Shown here piece by piece: positions 14,101 to 28,076 of a stretch of 64,000 bases of DNA. Under the pieces are notes generated by a model that did no database searches, had not been told where the DNA came from, and worked only from the letters and a program-made list of their open reading frames with translations. The translations under genes were made by a program, and so were the position numbers. Within the stretch, counting starts at the first letter, position 1, and each line of letters begins with the position of its first letter. Origin of the DNA: Apostichopus japonicus (taxonomy: Eukaryota > Echinodermata > Holothuroidea > Aspidochirotida > Stichopodidae); NCBI RefSeq assembly GCF_037975245.1, contig NC_092580.1, forward strand, positions 1,331,001 through 1,395,000. Reading direction: 5' to 3'.

Positions 14101-16899
14101 CGATCTCATACGGTCTCTGGGAACTTTAAGTATTAGAAACGAACATAGATTTATATCAACTGCTGTCGTGGCGCGGTTGGTTGCTCTGTACCTCGAGAGC
14201 GTGACGTATTTTGGATCGCGGGCTCGAGACCAGGTGGGGGCAGTTTGGTTTTGCCGGGATCTCATACGGTCTCTGGAACTTTAAGTATTAGAAACGAACA
14301 TAGATTTATATCAACTGCTGTCGTGGCACGGTTGGTTGCTCTGTACCTCAAGAGCGTGACGTATTTTGGATCGCGGGCTCGAGACCAGGTGGGGGCAGTT
14401 TGCTTTTGCCGGGTTCTTATACGGTCTCTGGAACTTTAAGTATTAGAAACGAACATAGATTTATATCAACTGCTGTCGTGGCGCGGTTGGTTGCTCTGTA
14501 CCTCGAGAGCGTGACGTATTTTGGATCGCGGGCTCGAGACCAGGTGGGGGCAGTTTGCTTTTGCCGGGATCTTATACGGTCTCTGGAACTTTAAGTATTA
14601 GAAACGAACATAGATTTATATCAACTGATGTCGTAGCGCGGTTGGTTGCTCTGTACCTCGAGAGCGTGACGTATTTTGGATCGCGGGCTCGAGACCACGT
14701 GGGGGCAGTTTGCTTTTGCCGCGATCCCATACGGTCTCTGGGAACTTTAAGTATTAGAAACGAACATAGATTTATATCAACTGCTGTCGTGGCGCGGTTG
14801 GTTGCTCTGTACCTCGAGAGCGTGACGTATTTTGGATCGCGGGCTCGAGACCAGGTGGGGGCAGTTTGCTTTTGCCGCGATCTCATACGGTCTCTGAGAA
14901 CTTTAAGTATTAGAAACGAACATAGATTTATATCAACTGCTGTCGTGGCGCGGTTGGTTGCTCTGTACCTCGAGAGCGTGACGTATTTTGGATCGCGGGC
15001 TCGAGACCAGGTGGGGGCAGTTTGCTTTTGCCGGGTTTGTATACGGTCTCTGGGAACTTTAAGTATTAGAAACGAACATAGATTTATATCAACTGCTGTC
15101 GTGGCGCGGTTGGTTGCTCTGTACCTCGAGAGCGTGACGTATTTTGGATCGCGGGCTCGAGACCAGGTGGGGGCAGTTTGCTTTTGCCGGGTTCTGATAC
15201 TGTCTCTGGGAACTTGAAGTATTAGAAACGAACATAGATTTATATCAACTGCTGTCGTGGCGCGGTTGGTTACTCTGTACCTCGAGAGCGTGACGATTTT
15301 TGGATCGCGGGCTCGAGACCAGGTGGGGGCAGTTTGCTTTTGCCGCGATCTCATACGGTCTCTGGGAACTTTAAGTATTAGAAACGAACATAGATTTATA
15401 TCAACTGCTGTCGTGGCGCGGTTGGTTGCTCTGTACCTCGAGAGCGTGACGATTTTTGGATCGCGGGCTCGAGACCAGGTGGGGGCAGTTTGCTTTTGCC
15501 GCGATCTTATACGGTCTCTGGGAACTTTAAGTATTAGAAACGAACATAGATTTATATCAACTGCTGTCGTGGCGCGGTTGGTTGCTCTGTACCTCGAGAG
15601 CGTGACGAATTTTGGATCGCGGGCTCGAGACCAGGTGGGGGCAGTTTGCTTTTGCCGCGATCTTATACGGTCTCTGGGAACTTTAAGTATTAGAAACGAA
15701 CATAGATTTATATCAACTGCTGTCGTGGCGCGGTTGGTTGCTCTGTACCTCGAGAGCGTGACGTATTTTGGATCGCGGGCTCGAGACCAGGTGGGGGCAG
15801 TTTGCTTTTGCCGCGATCTGGTACGGTCTCTGGAACTTTAAGTATTAGAAACGAACATAGATTTATATCAACTGCTGTCGTGGCGCGGTTGGTTGCTCTG
15901 TACCTCGAGAGCGTGACGTATTTTGGATCGCGGGCTCGAGACCAGGTGGGGGCAGTTTGCTTTTGCCGCGATCTTATACGGTCTCTGGGAACTTTAAGTA
16001 TTAGAAACGAACATAGATTTATATCAACTGCTGTCGTGGCGCAGTTGGTTGCTCTGTACCTCGAGAGCGTGACGTATTTTGGATCGCGTGCTCGAGACCA
16101 GGTGGGGGCAGTTTGCTTTTGCCGCGATCTCATACGGTCTCGGGAACTTTAAGTATTAGAAACGAACATAGATTTATATCAACTGCTGTCGTGGCGCGGT
16201 TGGTTGCTCTGTACCTCGAGAGCGTTACGTATTTTGGATCGCGTGCTCGAGACCAGGTGGGGGCAGTTTGCTTTTGCCGCGATCTCATACGGTCTCTGGG
16301 AACTTTAAGTATTAGAAACGAACCTAGATTTATATCAACTGCTGTCGTGGCGCGGTTGGTTGCTCTGTACCTCGAGAGCGTGACGTATTTTGGATCGCGT
16401 GCTCGAGACCAGGTGGGGGCAGTTTGCTTTTGCCGCGATCTCACACGGTCTCTGGGAACTTTAAGTATTAGAAACGAACCTAGATTTATATCAACTGCTG
16501 TCGTGGCGCGGTTGGTTGCTCTGTACCTCGAGAGCGTGACGAATTTTGGATCGCGGGCTCGAGACCAGGTGGGGGCAGTTTGCTTTTGCCGCGATCTTAT
16601 ACGGTCTCTGGGAACTTGAAGTATTAGAAACGAACATAGATTTATATCAACTGCTGTCGTGGCGCGGTTGGTTGCTCTGTACCTCGAGAGCGTGACGTAT
16701 TTTGGATCGCGGGCTCGAGACCAGGTGGGGGCAGTTTGCTTTTGCCGCGATCTCATACGGTCTCTGGAACTTTAAGTATTAGAAACGAACATAGATTTAT
16801 ATCAACTGCTGTCGTGGCGCGGTTGGTTGCTCTGTACCTCGAGAGCGTGACGTATTTTGGATCGCGGGCTCGAGACCAGGTGGGGGCAGTTTGCTTTTG

Positions 16900-18060
16900 C
16901 CGCGATCTTATACGGTCTCTGGGAACTTTAAGTATTAGAAACGAACCTAGATTTATATCAACTGCTGTCGTGGCGCGGTTGGTTGCTCTGTACCTCGAGA
17001 GCGTGACGTATTTTGGATCGCGTGCTCGAGACCAGGTGGGGGCAGTTTGCTTTTGCCGCGATCTCATACGGTCTCGGGAACTTTAAGTATTAGAAACGAA
17101 CCTAGATTTATATCAACTGCTGTCGTGGCGCGGTTGGTTGCTCTGTACCTCGAGAGCGTGACGTATTTTGGATCGCGTGCTCGAGACCAGGTGGGGGCAG
17201 TTTGCTTTTGCCGCGATCTCATACGGTCTCGGGAACTTTAAGTATTAGAAACGAACCTAGATTTATATCAACTGCTGTCGTGGCGCGGTTGGTTGCTCTG
17301 TACCTCGAAAGCGTGACGTATTTTGGATCGCGTGCTCGAGACCAGGTGGGGGCAGTTTGCTTTTGCCGCGATCTCACACGGTCTCTGGGAACTTTAAGTA
17401 TTAGAAACGAACCTAGATTTATATCAACTGCTGTCGTGGCGCGGTTGGTTGCTCTGTACCTCGAGAGCGTGACGTATTTTGGATCGCGGGCTCGAGACCA
17501 GGTGGGGGCAGTTTGCTTTTGCCGCGATCTCATACGGTCCCTGGAACTTTAAGTATTAGAAACGAACATGGATTTATATCAACTGCTGTCGTGGCGCGGT
17601 TGGTTGCTCTGTACCTCGAGAGCGTGACGTATTTTGGATCGCGGGCTCGAGACCAGGTGGGGGCAGTTTGCTTTTTCCGCGATCTCATAACGGCTCTGGA
17701 ACTTTAAGTATTAGAAACGAACATAGATTTATATCAACTGCTGTCGTGGCGCGGTTGGTTGCTCTGTACCTCGAGAGCGTGACGTATTTTGGATCGCGGG
17801 CTCGAGACCAGGTGGGGGCAGTTTGCTTTTGCCGGGTTTGTATACGGTCTCTGGGAACTTTAAGTATTCGAAACGAACATAGATTTATATCAACTGCTGT
17901 CGTGGCGCGGTTGGTTGCTCTGTACCTCGAGAGCGTGACGTATTTTGGATCGCGGGCTCGAGACCAGGTGGGGGCAGTTGGCTTTTGCCGGGTTTTTGTA
18001 CGGTCTCTGGGAACTTTAAGTATTAGAAACGAACATAGATTTATATCAACTGCTGTCGTG
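16900..18060. repeat. Array segment duplicated at 21410-22570
   Basis: The GAACCTAG monomers, the monomer with CTTTTTCCGCGATCTCATAAC, and the GGCTTTTGCCGGGTTTTTGT monomer occur in the same order in both places with an offset of 4510 bases (29 monomers). Other long-range matches in domain A include about 15.0-15.8 kb with 20.4-21.3 kb (offset about 5445), marked by the shared GTTCTGATACTGTC variant. Confidence 0.75.
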
Positions 18061-21000
18061 GCGCGGTTGGTTGCTCTGTACCTCGAGAGCGTGACGTATT
18101 TTGGATCGCGGGCTCGAGACCAGGTGGGGGCAGTTTGCTTTTGCCGCGATCTCATACGGTCTCTGGGAACTTTAAGTATTAGAAACGAACATAGATTTAT
18201 ATCAACTGCTGTCGTGGCGCGGTTGGTTGCTCTGTACCTCGAGAGCGTGACGTATTTTGGATCGCGGGCTCGAGACCAGGTGGGGGCAGTTTGCTTTTGC
18301 CGCGATCTTATACGGTCTCTGGGAAATTTAAGTATTAGAAACGAACATAGATTTATATCAACTGCTGTCGTGGCGCGGTTGGTTGCTCTGTACCTCGAGA
18401 GCGTGACGTATTTTGGATCGCGGGCTCGAGACCAGGTGGGGGCAGTTTGCTTTTGCCGCGATCTCATACGGTCTCTGGGAACTTTAAGTATTAGAAACGA
18501 ACATAGATTTATATCAACTGCTGTCGTGGCGCGGTTGGTTGCTCTGTACCTCGAGAGCGTGACGTATTTTGGATCGCGGGCTCGAGACCAGGTGGGGGCA
18601 GTTTGCTTTTGCCGCGATCTCATACGGTCTCTGGGAACTTTAAGTATTAGAAACGAACATAGATTTATATCAACTGCTGTCGTGGCGCGGTTGGTTGCTC
18701 TGTACCTCGAGAGCGTGACGTATTTTGGATCGCGGGCTCGAGACCAGGTGGGGGCAGTTTGCTTTTGCCGGGATCTCATACGGTCTCTGGAACTTTAAGT
18801 ATTAGAAACGAACATAGATTTATATCAACTGCTGTCGTGGCGCGGTTGGTTGCTCTGTACCTCGAGAGCGTGACGTATTTTGGATCGCGGGCTCGAGACC
18901 AGGTGGGGGCAGTTTGCTTTTGCCGGGTTCTTATACGGTCTCTGGAACTTTAAGTATTAGAAACGAACATAGATTTATATCAACTGATGTCGTGGCGCGG
19001 TTGGTTGCTCTGTACCTCGAGAGCGTGACGTATTTTGGATCGCGGGCTCGAGACCAGGTGGGGGCAGTTTGCTTTTGCCGGGATCTTATACGGTCTCTGG
19101 AACTTTAAGTATTAGAAACGAACATGGATTTATATCAACTGCTGTCGTGGCGCTGTTGGTTGCTCTGTACCTCGAGAGCGTGACGTATTTTGGATCGCGT
19201 GCTCGAGACCAGGTGGGGGCAGTTTGCTTTTGCCGCGATCTCATACGGTCTCTGGGAACTTTAAGTATTAGAAACGAACATAGATTTATATCAACTGCTG
19301 TCGTGGCGCGGTTGGTTGCTCTGTACCTCGAGAGCGTGACGTATTTTGGATCGCGGGCTCGAGACCAGGTGGGGGCAGTTTGCTTTTGCCGGGATCTCAT
19401 ACGGTCTCTGGAACTTTAAGTATTAGAAACGAACATAGATTTATATCAACTGCTGTCGTGGCGCGGTTGGTTGCTCTGTACCTCAAGAGCGTGACGTATT
19501 TTGGATCGCGGGCTCGAGACCAGGTGGGGGCAGTTTGCTTTTGCCGGGTTCTTATACGGTCTCTGGAACTTTAAGTATTAGAAACGAACATAGATTTATA
19601 TCAACTGCTGTCGTGGCGCGGTTGGTTGCTCTGTACCTCGAGAGCGTGACGTATTTTGGATCGCGGGCTCGAGACCAGGTGGGGGCAGTTTGCTTTTGCC
19701 GGGATCTTATACGGTCTCTGGAACTTTAAGTATTAGAAACGAACCTAGATTTATATCAACTGCTGTCGTGGCGCGGTTGGTTGCTCTGTACCTCGAGAGC
19801 GTGACGTATTTTGGATCGCGTGCTCGAGACCAGGTGGGGGCAGTTTGCTTTTGCCGCGATCTCATACGGTCTCGGGAACTTTAAGTATTAGAAACGAACC
19901 TAGATTTATATCAACTGCTGTCGTGGCGCGGTTGGTTGCTCTGTACCTCGAGAGCGTGACGTATTTTGGATCGCGTGCTCGAGACCAGGTGGGGGCAGTT
20001 TGCTTTTGCCGCGATCTCACACGGTCTCTGGGAACTTTAAGTATTAGAAACGAACATAGATTTATATCAACTGCTGTCGTGGCGCGGTTGGTTGCTCTGT
20101 ACCTCGAGAGCGTGACGTATTTTGGATCGCGGGCTCGAGACCAGGTGGGGGCAGTTTGCTTTTGCCGCGATCTCATACGGTCTCTGGAACTTTAAGTATT
20201 AGAAACGAACATAGATTTATATCAACTGCTGTCGTGGCGCGGTTGGTTGCTCTGTACCTCGAGAGCGTGACGTATTTTGGATCGCGGGCTCGAGACCACG
20301 TGGGGGCAGTTTGCTTTTGCCGCGATCTTATACGGTCTCTGGGAACTTTAAGTATTAGAAACGAACATAGATTTATATCAACTGCTGTCGTGGCGCGGTT
20401 GGTTGCTCTGTACCTCGAGAGCGTGACGTATTTTGGATCGCGGGCTCGAGACCAGGTGGGGGCAGTTTGCTTTTGCCGGGTTCTTATACGGTCTCTGGGA
20501 ACTTTAAGTATTAGAAACGAACATAGATTTATATCAACTGCTGTCGTGGCGCGGTTGGTTGCTCTGTACCTCGAGAGCGTGACGTATTTTGGATCGCGGG
20601 CTCGAGACCAGGTGGGGGCAGTTTGCTTTTGCCGGGTTCTGATACTGTCTCTGGGAACTTTAAGTATTAGAAACGAACATAGATTTATATCAACTGCTGT
20701 CGTGGCGCGGTTGGTTACTCTGTACCTCGAGAGCGTGACGATTTTTGGATCGCGGGCTCGAGACCAGGTGGGGGCAGTTTGCTTTTGCCGCGATCTCATA
20801 CGGTCTCTGGGAACTTTAAGTATTAGAAACGAACATAGATTTATATCAACTGCTGTCGTGGCGCGGTTGGTTGCTCTGTACCTCGAGAGCGTGACGATTT
20901 TTGGATCGCGGGCTCGAGACCAGGTGGGGGCAGTTTGCTTTTGCCGCGATCTTATACGGTCTCTGGGAACTTTAAGTATTAGAAACGAACATAGATTTAT

Positions 21001-24000
21001 ATCAACTGCTGTCGTGGCGCGGTTGGTTGCTCTGTACCTCGAGAGCGTGACGAATTTTGGATCGCGGGCTCGAGACCAGGTGGGGGCAGTTTGCTTTTGC
21101 CGCGATCTTATACGGTCTCTGGGAACTTTAAGTATTAGAAACGAACATAGATTTATATCAACTGCTGTCGTGGCGCGGTTGGTTGCTCTGTACCTCGAGA
21201 GCGTGACGTATTTTGGATCGCGGGCTCGAGACCAGGTGGGGGCAGTTTGCTTTTGCCGCGATCTTATACGGTCTCTGGAACTTTAAGTATTAGAAACGAA
21301 CATAGATTTATATCAACTGCTGTCGTGGCGCGGTTGGTTGCTCTGTACCTCGAGAGCGTGACGTATTTTGGATCGCGGGCTCGAGACCAGGTGGGGCAGT
21401 TTGCTTTTGCCGCGATCTTATACGGTCTCTGGGAACTTTAAGTATTAGAAACGAACCTAGATTTATATCAACTGCTGTCGTGGCGCGGTTGGTTGCTCTG
21501 TACCTCGAGAGCGTGACGTATTTTGGATCTCGTGCTCGAGACCAGGTGGGGGCAGTTTGCTTTTGCCGCGATCTCATACGGTCTCGGGAACTTTAAGTAT
21601 TAGAAACGAACCTAGATTTATATCAACTGCTGTCGTGGCGCGGTTGGTTGCTCTGTACCTCGAGAGCGTGACGTATTTTGGATCGCGTGCTCGAGACCAG
21701 GTGGGGGCAGTTTGCTTTTGCCGCGATCTCATACGGTCTCGGGAACTTTAAGTATTAGAAACGAACCTAGATTTATATCAACTGCTGTCGTGGCGCGGTT
21801 GGTTGCTCTGTACCTCGAGAGCGTGACGTATTTTGGATCGCGGGCTCGAGACCAGGTGGGGGCAGTTTGCTTTTGCCGCGATCTCACACGGTCTCTGGGA
21901 ACTTTAAGTATTAGAAACGAACCTAGATTTATATCAACTGCTGTCGTGGCGCGGTTGGTTGCTCTGTACCTCGAGAGCGTGACGTATTTTGGATCGCGGG
22001 CTCGAGACCAGGTGGGGGCTGTTTGCTTTTGCCGCGATCTCATACGGTCCCTGGAACTTTAAGTATTAGAAACGAACATAGATTTATATCAACTGCTGTC
22101 GTGGCGCGGTTGGTTGCTCTGTACCTCGAGAGCGTGACGTATTTTGGATCGCGGGCTCGAGACCAGGTGGGGGCAGTTTGCTTTTTCCGCGATCTCATAA
22201 CGTCTTTGGAACTTTAAGTATTAGAAACGAACATAGATTTATATCAACTGCTGTCGTGGCGCGGTTGGTTGCTCTGTACCTCGAGAGCGTGACGTATTTT
22301 GGATCGCGGGCTCGAGACCAGGTGGGGGCAGTTTGCTTTTGCCGGGTTTTTATACGGTCTCTGGGAACTTTAAGTATTAGAAACGAACATAGATTTATAT
22401 CAAATGCTGTCGTGGCGCGGTTGGTTGCTCTGTACCTCGAGAGCGTGACGTATTTTGGATCGCGGGCTCGAGACCAGGTGGGGGCAGTTGGCTTTTGCCG
22501 GGTTTTTGTACGGTCTCTGGGAACTTTAAGTATTAGAAACGAACATAGATTTATATCAACTGCTGTCGTGGCGCGGTTGGTTGCTCTGTACCTCGAGAAC
22601 GTGACGTATTTTGGATCGCGGGCTCGAGACCAGGTGGGGCAGTTTGCTTTTGCCGCGATCTTATACGGTCTCTGGGAACTTTAAGTATTAGAAACGAACA
22701 TAGATTTATATCAACTGCTGTCGTGGCGCGGTTGGTTGCTCTGTACCTCGAGAGCGTGACGTATTTTGGATCGCGGGCTCGAGACCAGGTGGGGGCAGTT
22801 TGCTTTTGCCGCGATCTTATACGGTCTCTGGGAACTTTAAGTATTAGAAACGAACATAGATTTATATCAACTGCTGTCGTGGCGCGGTTGGTTGCTCTGT
22901 ACCTCGAGAGCGTGACGTATTTTGGATCGCGGGCTCGAGACCAGGTGGGGGCAGTTTGCTTTTGCCGCGATCTTATACGGTCTCTGGGAACTTTAAGTAT
23001 TAGAAACGAACATAGATTTATATCAACTGCTGTCGTGGCGCGGTTGGTTGCTCTGTACCTCGAGAGCGTGACGTATTTTGGATCGCGGGCTCGAGACCAG
23101 GTGGGGGCAGTTTGCTTTTGCCGCGATCTCGTACGGTCTCTGAAACTTTAAGTATTAGAAACGAACATAGATTTATATCAACTGCTGTCGTGGCGCGGTT
23201 GGTTGCTCTGTAACTCGAGAGCGTGACGTATTTTGGATCGCGGGCTCGAGACCAGGTGGGGGCAGTTTGCTTTTGCCGCGATCTCATACGGTCTCTGAGA
23301 ACTTTAAGTATTAGAAACGAACATAGATTTATATCAACTGCTGTCGTGGCGCGGTTGGTTGCTCTGTACCTCGAGAGCGTGACGTATTTTGGATCGCGGG
23401 CTCGAGACCAGGTGGGGGCAGTTTGCTTTTGCCGCGATCTCATACGGTCTCTGGAACTTTAAGTATTAGAAACGAACATAGATTTATATCAACTGCTGTC
23501 GTGGCGCGGTTGGTTGCTCTGTACCTCGAGAGCGTGACGTATTTTGGATCGCGGGCTCGAGACCAGGTGGGGGCAGTTTGCTTTTGCCGCAATCTTATAC
23601 GGTCGCTGGGAACTTTAAGTATTAGAAACGAACATAGATTTATATCAACTGCTGTCGTGGCGCGGTTGGTTGCTCTGTACCTCGAGAGCGTGACGTATTT
23701 TGGATCGCGGGCTCGAGACCAGGTGGGGGCAGTTTGCTTTTGCCGCGATCTTATACGGTCTCTGGAACTTTAAGTATTAGAAACGAACATAGATTTATAT
23801 CAACTGCTGTCGTGGCGCGGTTGGTTGCTCTGTACCTCGAGAGCGTGACGTATTTTGGATCGCGGGCTCGAGACCAGGTGGGGGCAGTTTGCTTTTGCCG
23901 CGATCTCATACGGTCTCTGAAACTTTAAGTATTAGAAACGAACATAGATTTATATCAACTGCTGTCGTGGCGCGGTTGGTTGCTCTGTACCTCGAGAGCG

Positions 24001-25889
24001 TGACGTATTTTGGATCGCGGGCTCGAGACCAGGTGGGGGCAGTTTGCTTTTGCCGCGATCTCATACGGTCTCTGGGAACTTTAAGTATTAGAAACTAACA
24101 TAGATTTATATCAACTGCTGTCGTGGCGCGGTTGGTTGCTCTGTACCTCGAGAGCGTGACGTATTTTGGATTGCGGGCTCGAGACCAGGTGGGGGCAGTT
24201 TGCTTTTGCCTCGATCTCATACGGTCTCTTGGAACTTTAAGTATTAGAAACGAACATAGATTTATATCAACTGCTGTCGTGGCGCGGTTGGTTGCTCTGT
24301 ACCTCGAGAGCGTGACGTATTTTGGATCGCGGGCTCGAGACCAGGTGGGGGCAGTTTGCTTTTGCCGCGATCTCATACGGTCTCTGGAACTTTAAGTATT
24401 AGAAACGAACATAGATTTATATCAACTGCTGTCGTGGCGCGGTTGGTTGCTCTGTACCTCGAGAGCGTGACGTATTTTGGATCGCGGGCTCGAGACCAGG
24501 TGGGGGCAGTTTGCTTTTGCCGCGATCTTATACGGTCTCTGGAACTTTAAGTATTAGAAACGAACATAGATTTATATCAACTGCTGTCGTGGCGCGGTTG
24601 GTTGCTCTGTACCTCGAGAGCGTGACGTGATTTGGATCGCGGGCTCGAGACCAGGTGGGCACAGTTTGCTTTTGCCGCGATCTTATACGGTCTCTGGAAC
24701 TTTAAGTATTAGAAACGAACATAGATTTATATCAACTGCTGTTGTGGCGCGGTTGGTTGCTCTGTACCTCGAGAGCGTGACGTGATTTGGATCGCGGGCT
24801 CGAGACCAGGTGGGGGCAGTTTGCTTTTGCCGCGATCTGGTACGGTCTCTGGAACTTTAAGTATTAGAAACGAACATAGATTTATATCAACTGCTGTCGT
24901 GGCGCCGTTGGTTGCTCTGTACCTCGAGAGCGTGACGATTTTTGGATCGCGGGCTCGAGACCAGGTGGGGGCAGTTTGCTTTTGCCGCGATCTTATACGG
25001 TCTCTGGAACTTTAAGTATTAGAAACGAACATAGATTTATATCAACTGCTGTCGTGGCGCGGTTGGTTGCTCTGTACCTCGAGAGCGTGACGATTTTTGG
25101 ATCGCGGGCTCGAGACCAGCTGGGGGCGGTTTGCTTTTGCCGCGATCTGGTACGGTCTCTGGAACTTTAAGTATTAGAAACGAACATAGATTTATATCAA
25201 CTGCTGTCGTGGCGCGGTTGGTTGCTCTGTACCTCGAGAGCGTGACGATTTTTGGATCGCGGGCTCGAGACCAGGTGGGGGCAGTTTTCTTTTGCCGCGA
25301 TCTTATACGGTCTCTGGGAACTTTAAGTATTAGAAACGAACATAGATTTATATCAACTGCTGTCGTGGCGCGGTTGGTTGCTCTGTACCTCGAGAGCGTG
25401 ACGTATTTTGGATCGCGGGCTCGAGACCAGGTGAGGGCAGTTTGCTTTTGCCGCGATCTCATACGGTCTCTGGGAACTTTAAGTATTAGAAACGAACATA
25501 GATTTATATCAACTGCTGTCGTGGCGCGGTTGGTTGTGCTCTGTACCTCGAGAGCGTGACGTATTTTGGATCGCGTGCTCGAGACCAGGTGGGGGCAGTT
25601 TGCTTTTGCCGCGATCTCATACGGTCTCTGGAACTTTAAGTATTAGAAACGAACATAGATTTATATCAACTGCTGTCGTGGCGCGGTTGGTTGCTCTGTA
25701 CCTCGAGAGCGTGACGTATTTTGGATCGCGGGCTCGAGACCAGGTGGGGGCAGTTTGCTTTTGCCGCGATCTCATACGGTCTCTGGGAACTTTAAGTATT
25801 AGAAACGAACATAGATTTATATCAACTGCTGTCGTGGCGCGGTTGGTTGCTCTGTACCTCGAGAACGTGACGTATTTTGGATCGCGGGC

Positions 25890-28076
25890 TCGAGACCAGG
25901 TGAGGGCAGTTTGCTTTTGCCGCGATCTCATACGGTCTCTGGAACTTTAAGTATTAGAAACGAACATAGATTTATATCAACTGCTGTCGTGGCGCGGTTG
26001 GTTGCTCTGTACCTCGAGAACGTGACGTATTTTGGATCGCGGGCTCGAGACCAGGTGGGGGCAGTTTGCTTTTGCCGGATCTCATACGGTCTCTGGAACT
26101 TTAAGTATTAGAAACGAACATAGATTTATATCAACTGCTGTCGTGCCGCGGTTGGTTGTGCTCTGTACCTCGAGAGCGTGACGTATTTTGGATCGCGGGC
26201 TCGAGAACAGGCCAGCGCAGTTTGCTTTTGCCGCGATCTAATACGGTCTCTGGAACTTTAAGTATTAGAAACGAACATAGATTTATATCAACTGCTGTCG
26301 TGGCGCGGTTGGTTGCTCTGTACCTCGAAAACGTGACGTATTTTGGATCGCGGGCTCAAGACCAGGTGGGGGCAGTTTGCTTTTGCCGCGATCTGGTACG
26401 GTCTCTGGGAACTTTAAGTATTAGAAACGAACATAGATTTATATCAACTGCTGTCGTGGCGCGGTTGGTTGCTCTGTACCTCGAGAGCGTGACGTATTTT
26501 GGATCGCGGGCTCGAGACCAGGTGGGGGCAGTTTGCTTTTGCCGCGATCTTATACGGTCTCTGGGAACTTTAAGTATTAGAAACGAACATAGATTTATAT
26601 CAACTGCTGTCGTGGCGCGGTTGGTTGCTCTGTACCTCGAGAGCGTGACGTATTTTGGATCGCGGGCTCGAGACCAGGTGGGGGCAGTTTGCTTTTGCCG
26701 CGATTTGATACGGTCTCTGGGAACTTTAAGTATTAGAAACGAACATAGATTTATATCAACTGCTGTCGTGGCGCGGTTGGTTGCTCTGTACCTCGAGAGC
26801 GTGACGTATTTTGGATCGCGGGCTCGAGACCAGGTGGGGGCAGTTTGCTTTTGCCGCGATTTTATACGGTCTCTGGGAACTTTAAGTATTAGAAACGAAC
26901 ATAGATTTATATCAACTGCTGTCGTGGCGCGGTTGGTTGTGCTCTGTACCTCGAGAGCGTGACGTATTTTGGATCGCGGGCTCGAGACCAGGTGGGGGCA
27001 GTTTGCTTTTGCCTCGATTTTATTCGGTCTCTGGGAACTTTAAGTATTAGAAACGAACATAGATTTATATCAACTGCTGTCGTGGCGCGGTTGGTTGTGC
27101 TCTGTACCTCGAGAGCGTGACGTATTTTGGATCGCGGGCTCGAGACCAGGCCAGCGCAGTTTGCTTTTGCCGCGATCTCATACCGTCTCTGGAACTTTAA
27201 GTATTAGAAACGAACATAGATTTATATCAACTGCTGTCGTGGCGCGGTTGGTTGCTCTGTACCTCGAGAACGTGACGTATTTTAGATCGCGGGCTCGAGA
27301 CCAGGTGGGGGCAGTTTGCTTTTGCCGCGATATGGTATGGTCTCTGGAACTTTAAGTAATAGAAACGAACATAGATTTATATCAACTGCTGTCGTGGCGC
27401 GGTTGGTTGCTCTGTACCTCGAGAGCGTGACGTATTTTGGATCGCGGGCTCGAGACCAGGTGGGGGCAGTTTGCTTTTGCCGCGATCTTTTACGGTCTCT
27501 GGAACTTTAAGTATTAGAAACGAACATAGGTTTATATCAACTGCTGTCGTGGCGCGGTTGGTTGTGCTCTGTACTTTGAGAGCGTGACGTATTTTGGATC
27601 GCGGGCTCGAGACCAGGTGGGGGCAGTTTGCTTTTGCCTCGATCTCATACAATCTCTGGAACTTTAAGTATTAGAAACGAACGTAGATTTATATCAACTG
27701 CTGTCGTGGCGCGGTTGGTTGTGCTCTGTACCCCGACAGCGTGACTTACTTTGGATCGCGGGCTCGAGACCAGGTGGGCGCAGTTTGCTTTTGCCGCGAT
27801 CTGATACGGTCTCTGGAAACTTTAAATATTAGAAACGAACGTAGATTTATATCAACTGCTGTCGTGGCGAAGTTGGTTGTGCTCTGTACCCCGACAGCGT
27901 GACTTACTTTGGATCGCGGGCTCGAGACCAGGCCAGCGAAGTTTGCTTTTGCCGCGATCTCATACGGTCTCTGGAACTTTAAGTATTAGAAACGAACATA
28001 GATTTATATCAACTGCTGTCGTGGCGCGTTTGGTTGCTCTGTACCTCAAGAGCGTGACGATTTTTGGATCGCGGGC
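25890..28076. repeat. 2187-bp tandem duplication in the array, copy 1
   Basis: This block of 14 monomers is followed directly by a second near-identical copy. Shared rare features at an offset of 2187 include CCAGGTGAGGGCAG at the start, GCCGGATCTC (a one-base deletion), GTCGTGCCGCGG, CTCGAAAACGTG, AAGTAATAGAAACG, CTTTGAGAGCG and the paired CCCCGACAGCG monomers. The near-absence of differences points to a very young duplication or, less likely, an assembly repeat. Confidence 0.9.

Larger units (their letters stand above)
1..25520. repeat. Satellite domain A (155/156-bp monomers)
   Basis: Monomers here read GGTTGCTCTG after the A-box-like motif and almost all read CCAGGTGGGGGCAG after the B-box-like motif. 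Length alternates irregularly between 155 bp (CTCTGGAAC) and 156 bp (CTCTGGGAAC). Local variant clusters mark local homogenisation: GAACCTAG instead of GAACATAG is concentrated at about 16.3-22.0 kb, and GCCGGGTTCTTATAC replaces GCCGCGATCTTATAC in scattered monomers from about 1.3 kb to 22.5 kb. A few isolated monomers carry the B-type GT insertion, for example near 2041, 6079, 7483, 7640, 9507, 10911 and 11068. Confidence 0.9.
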
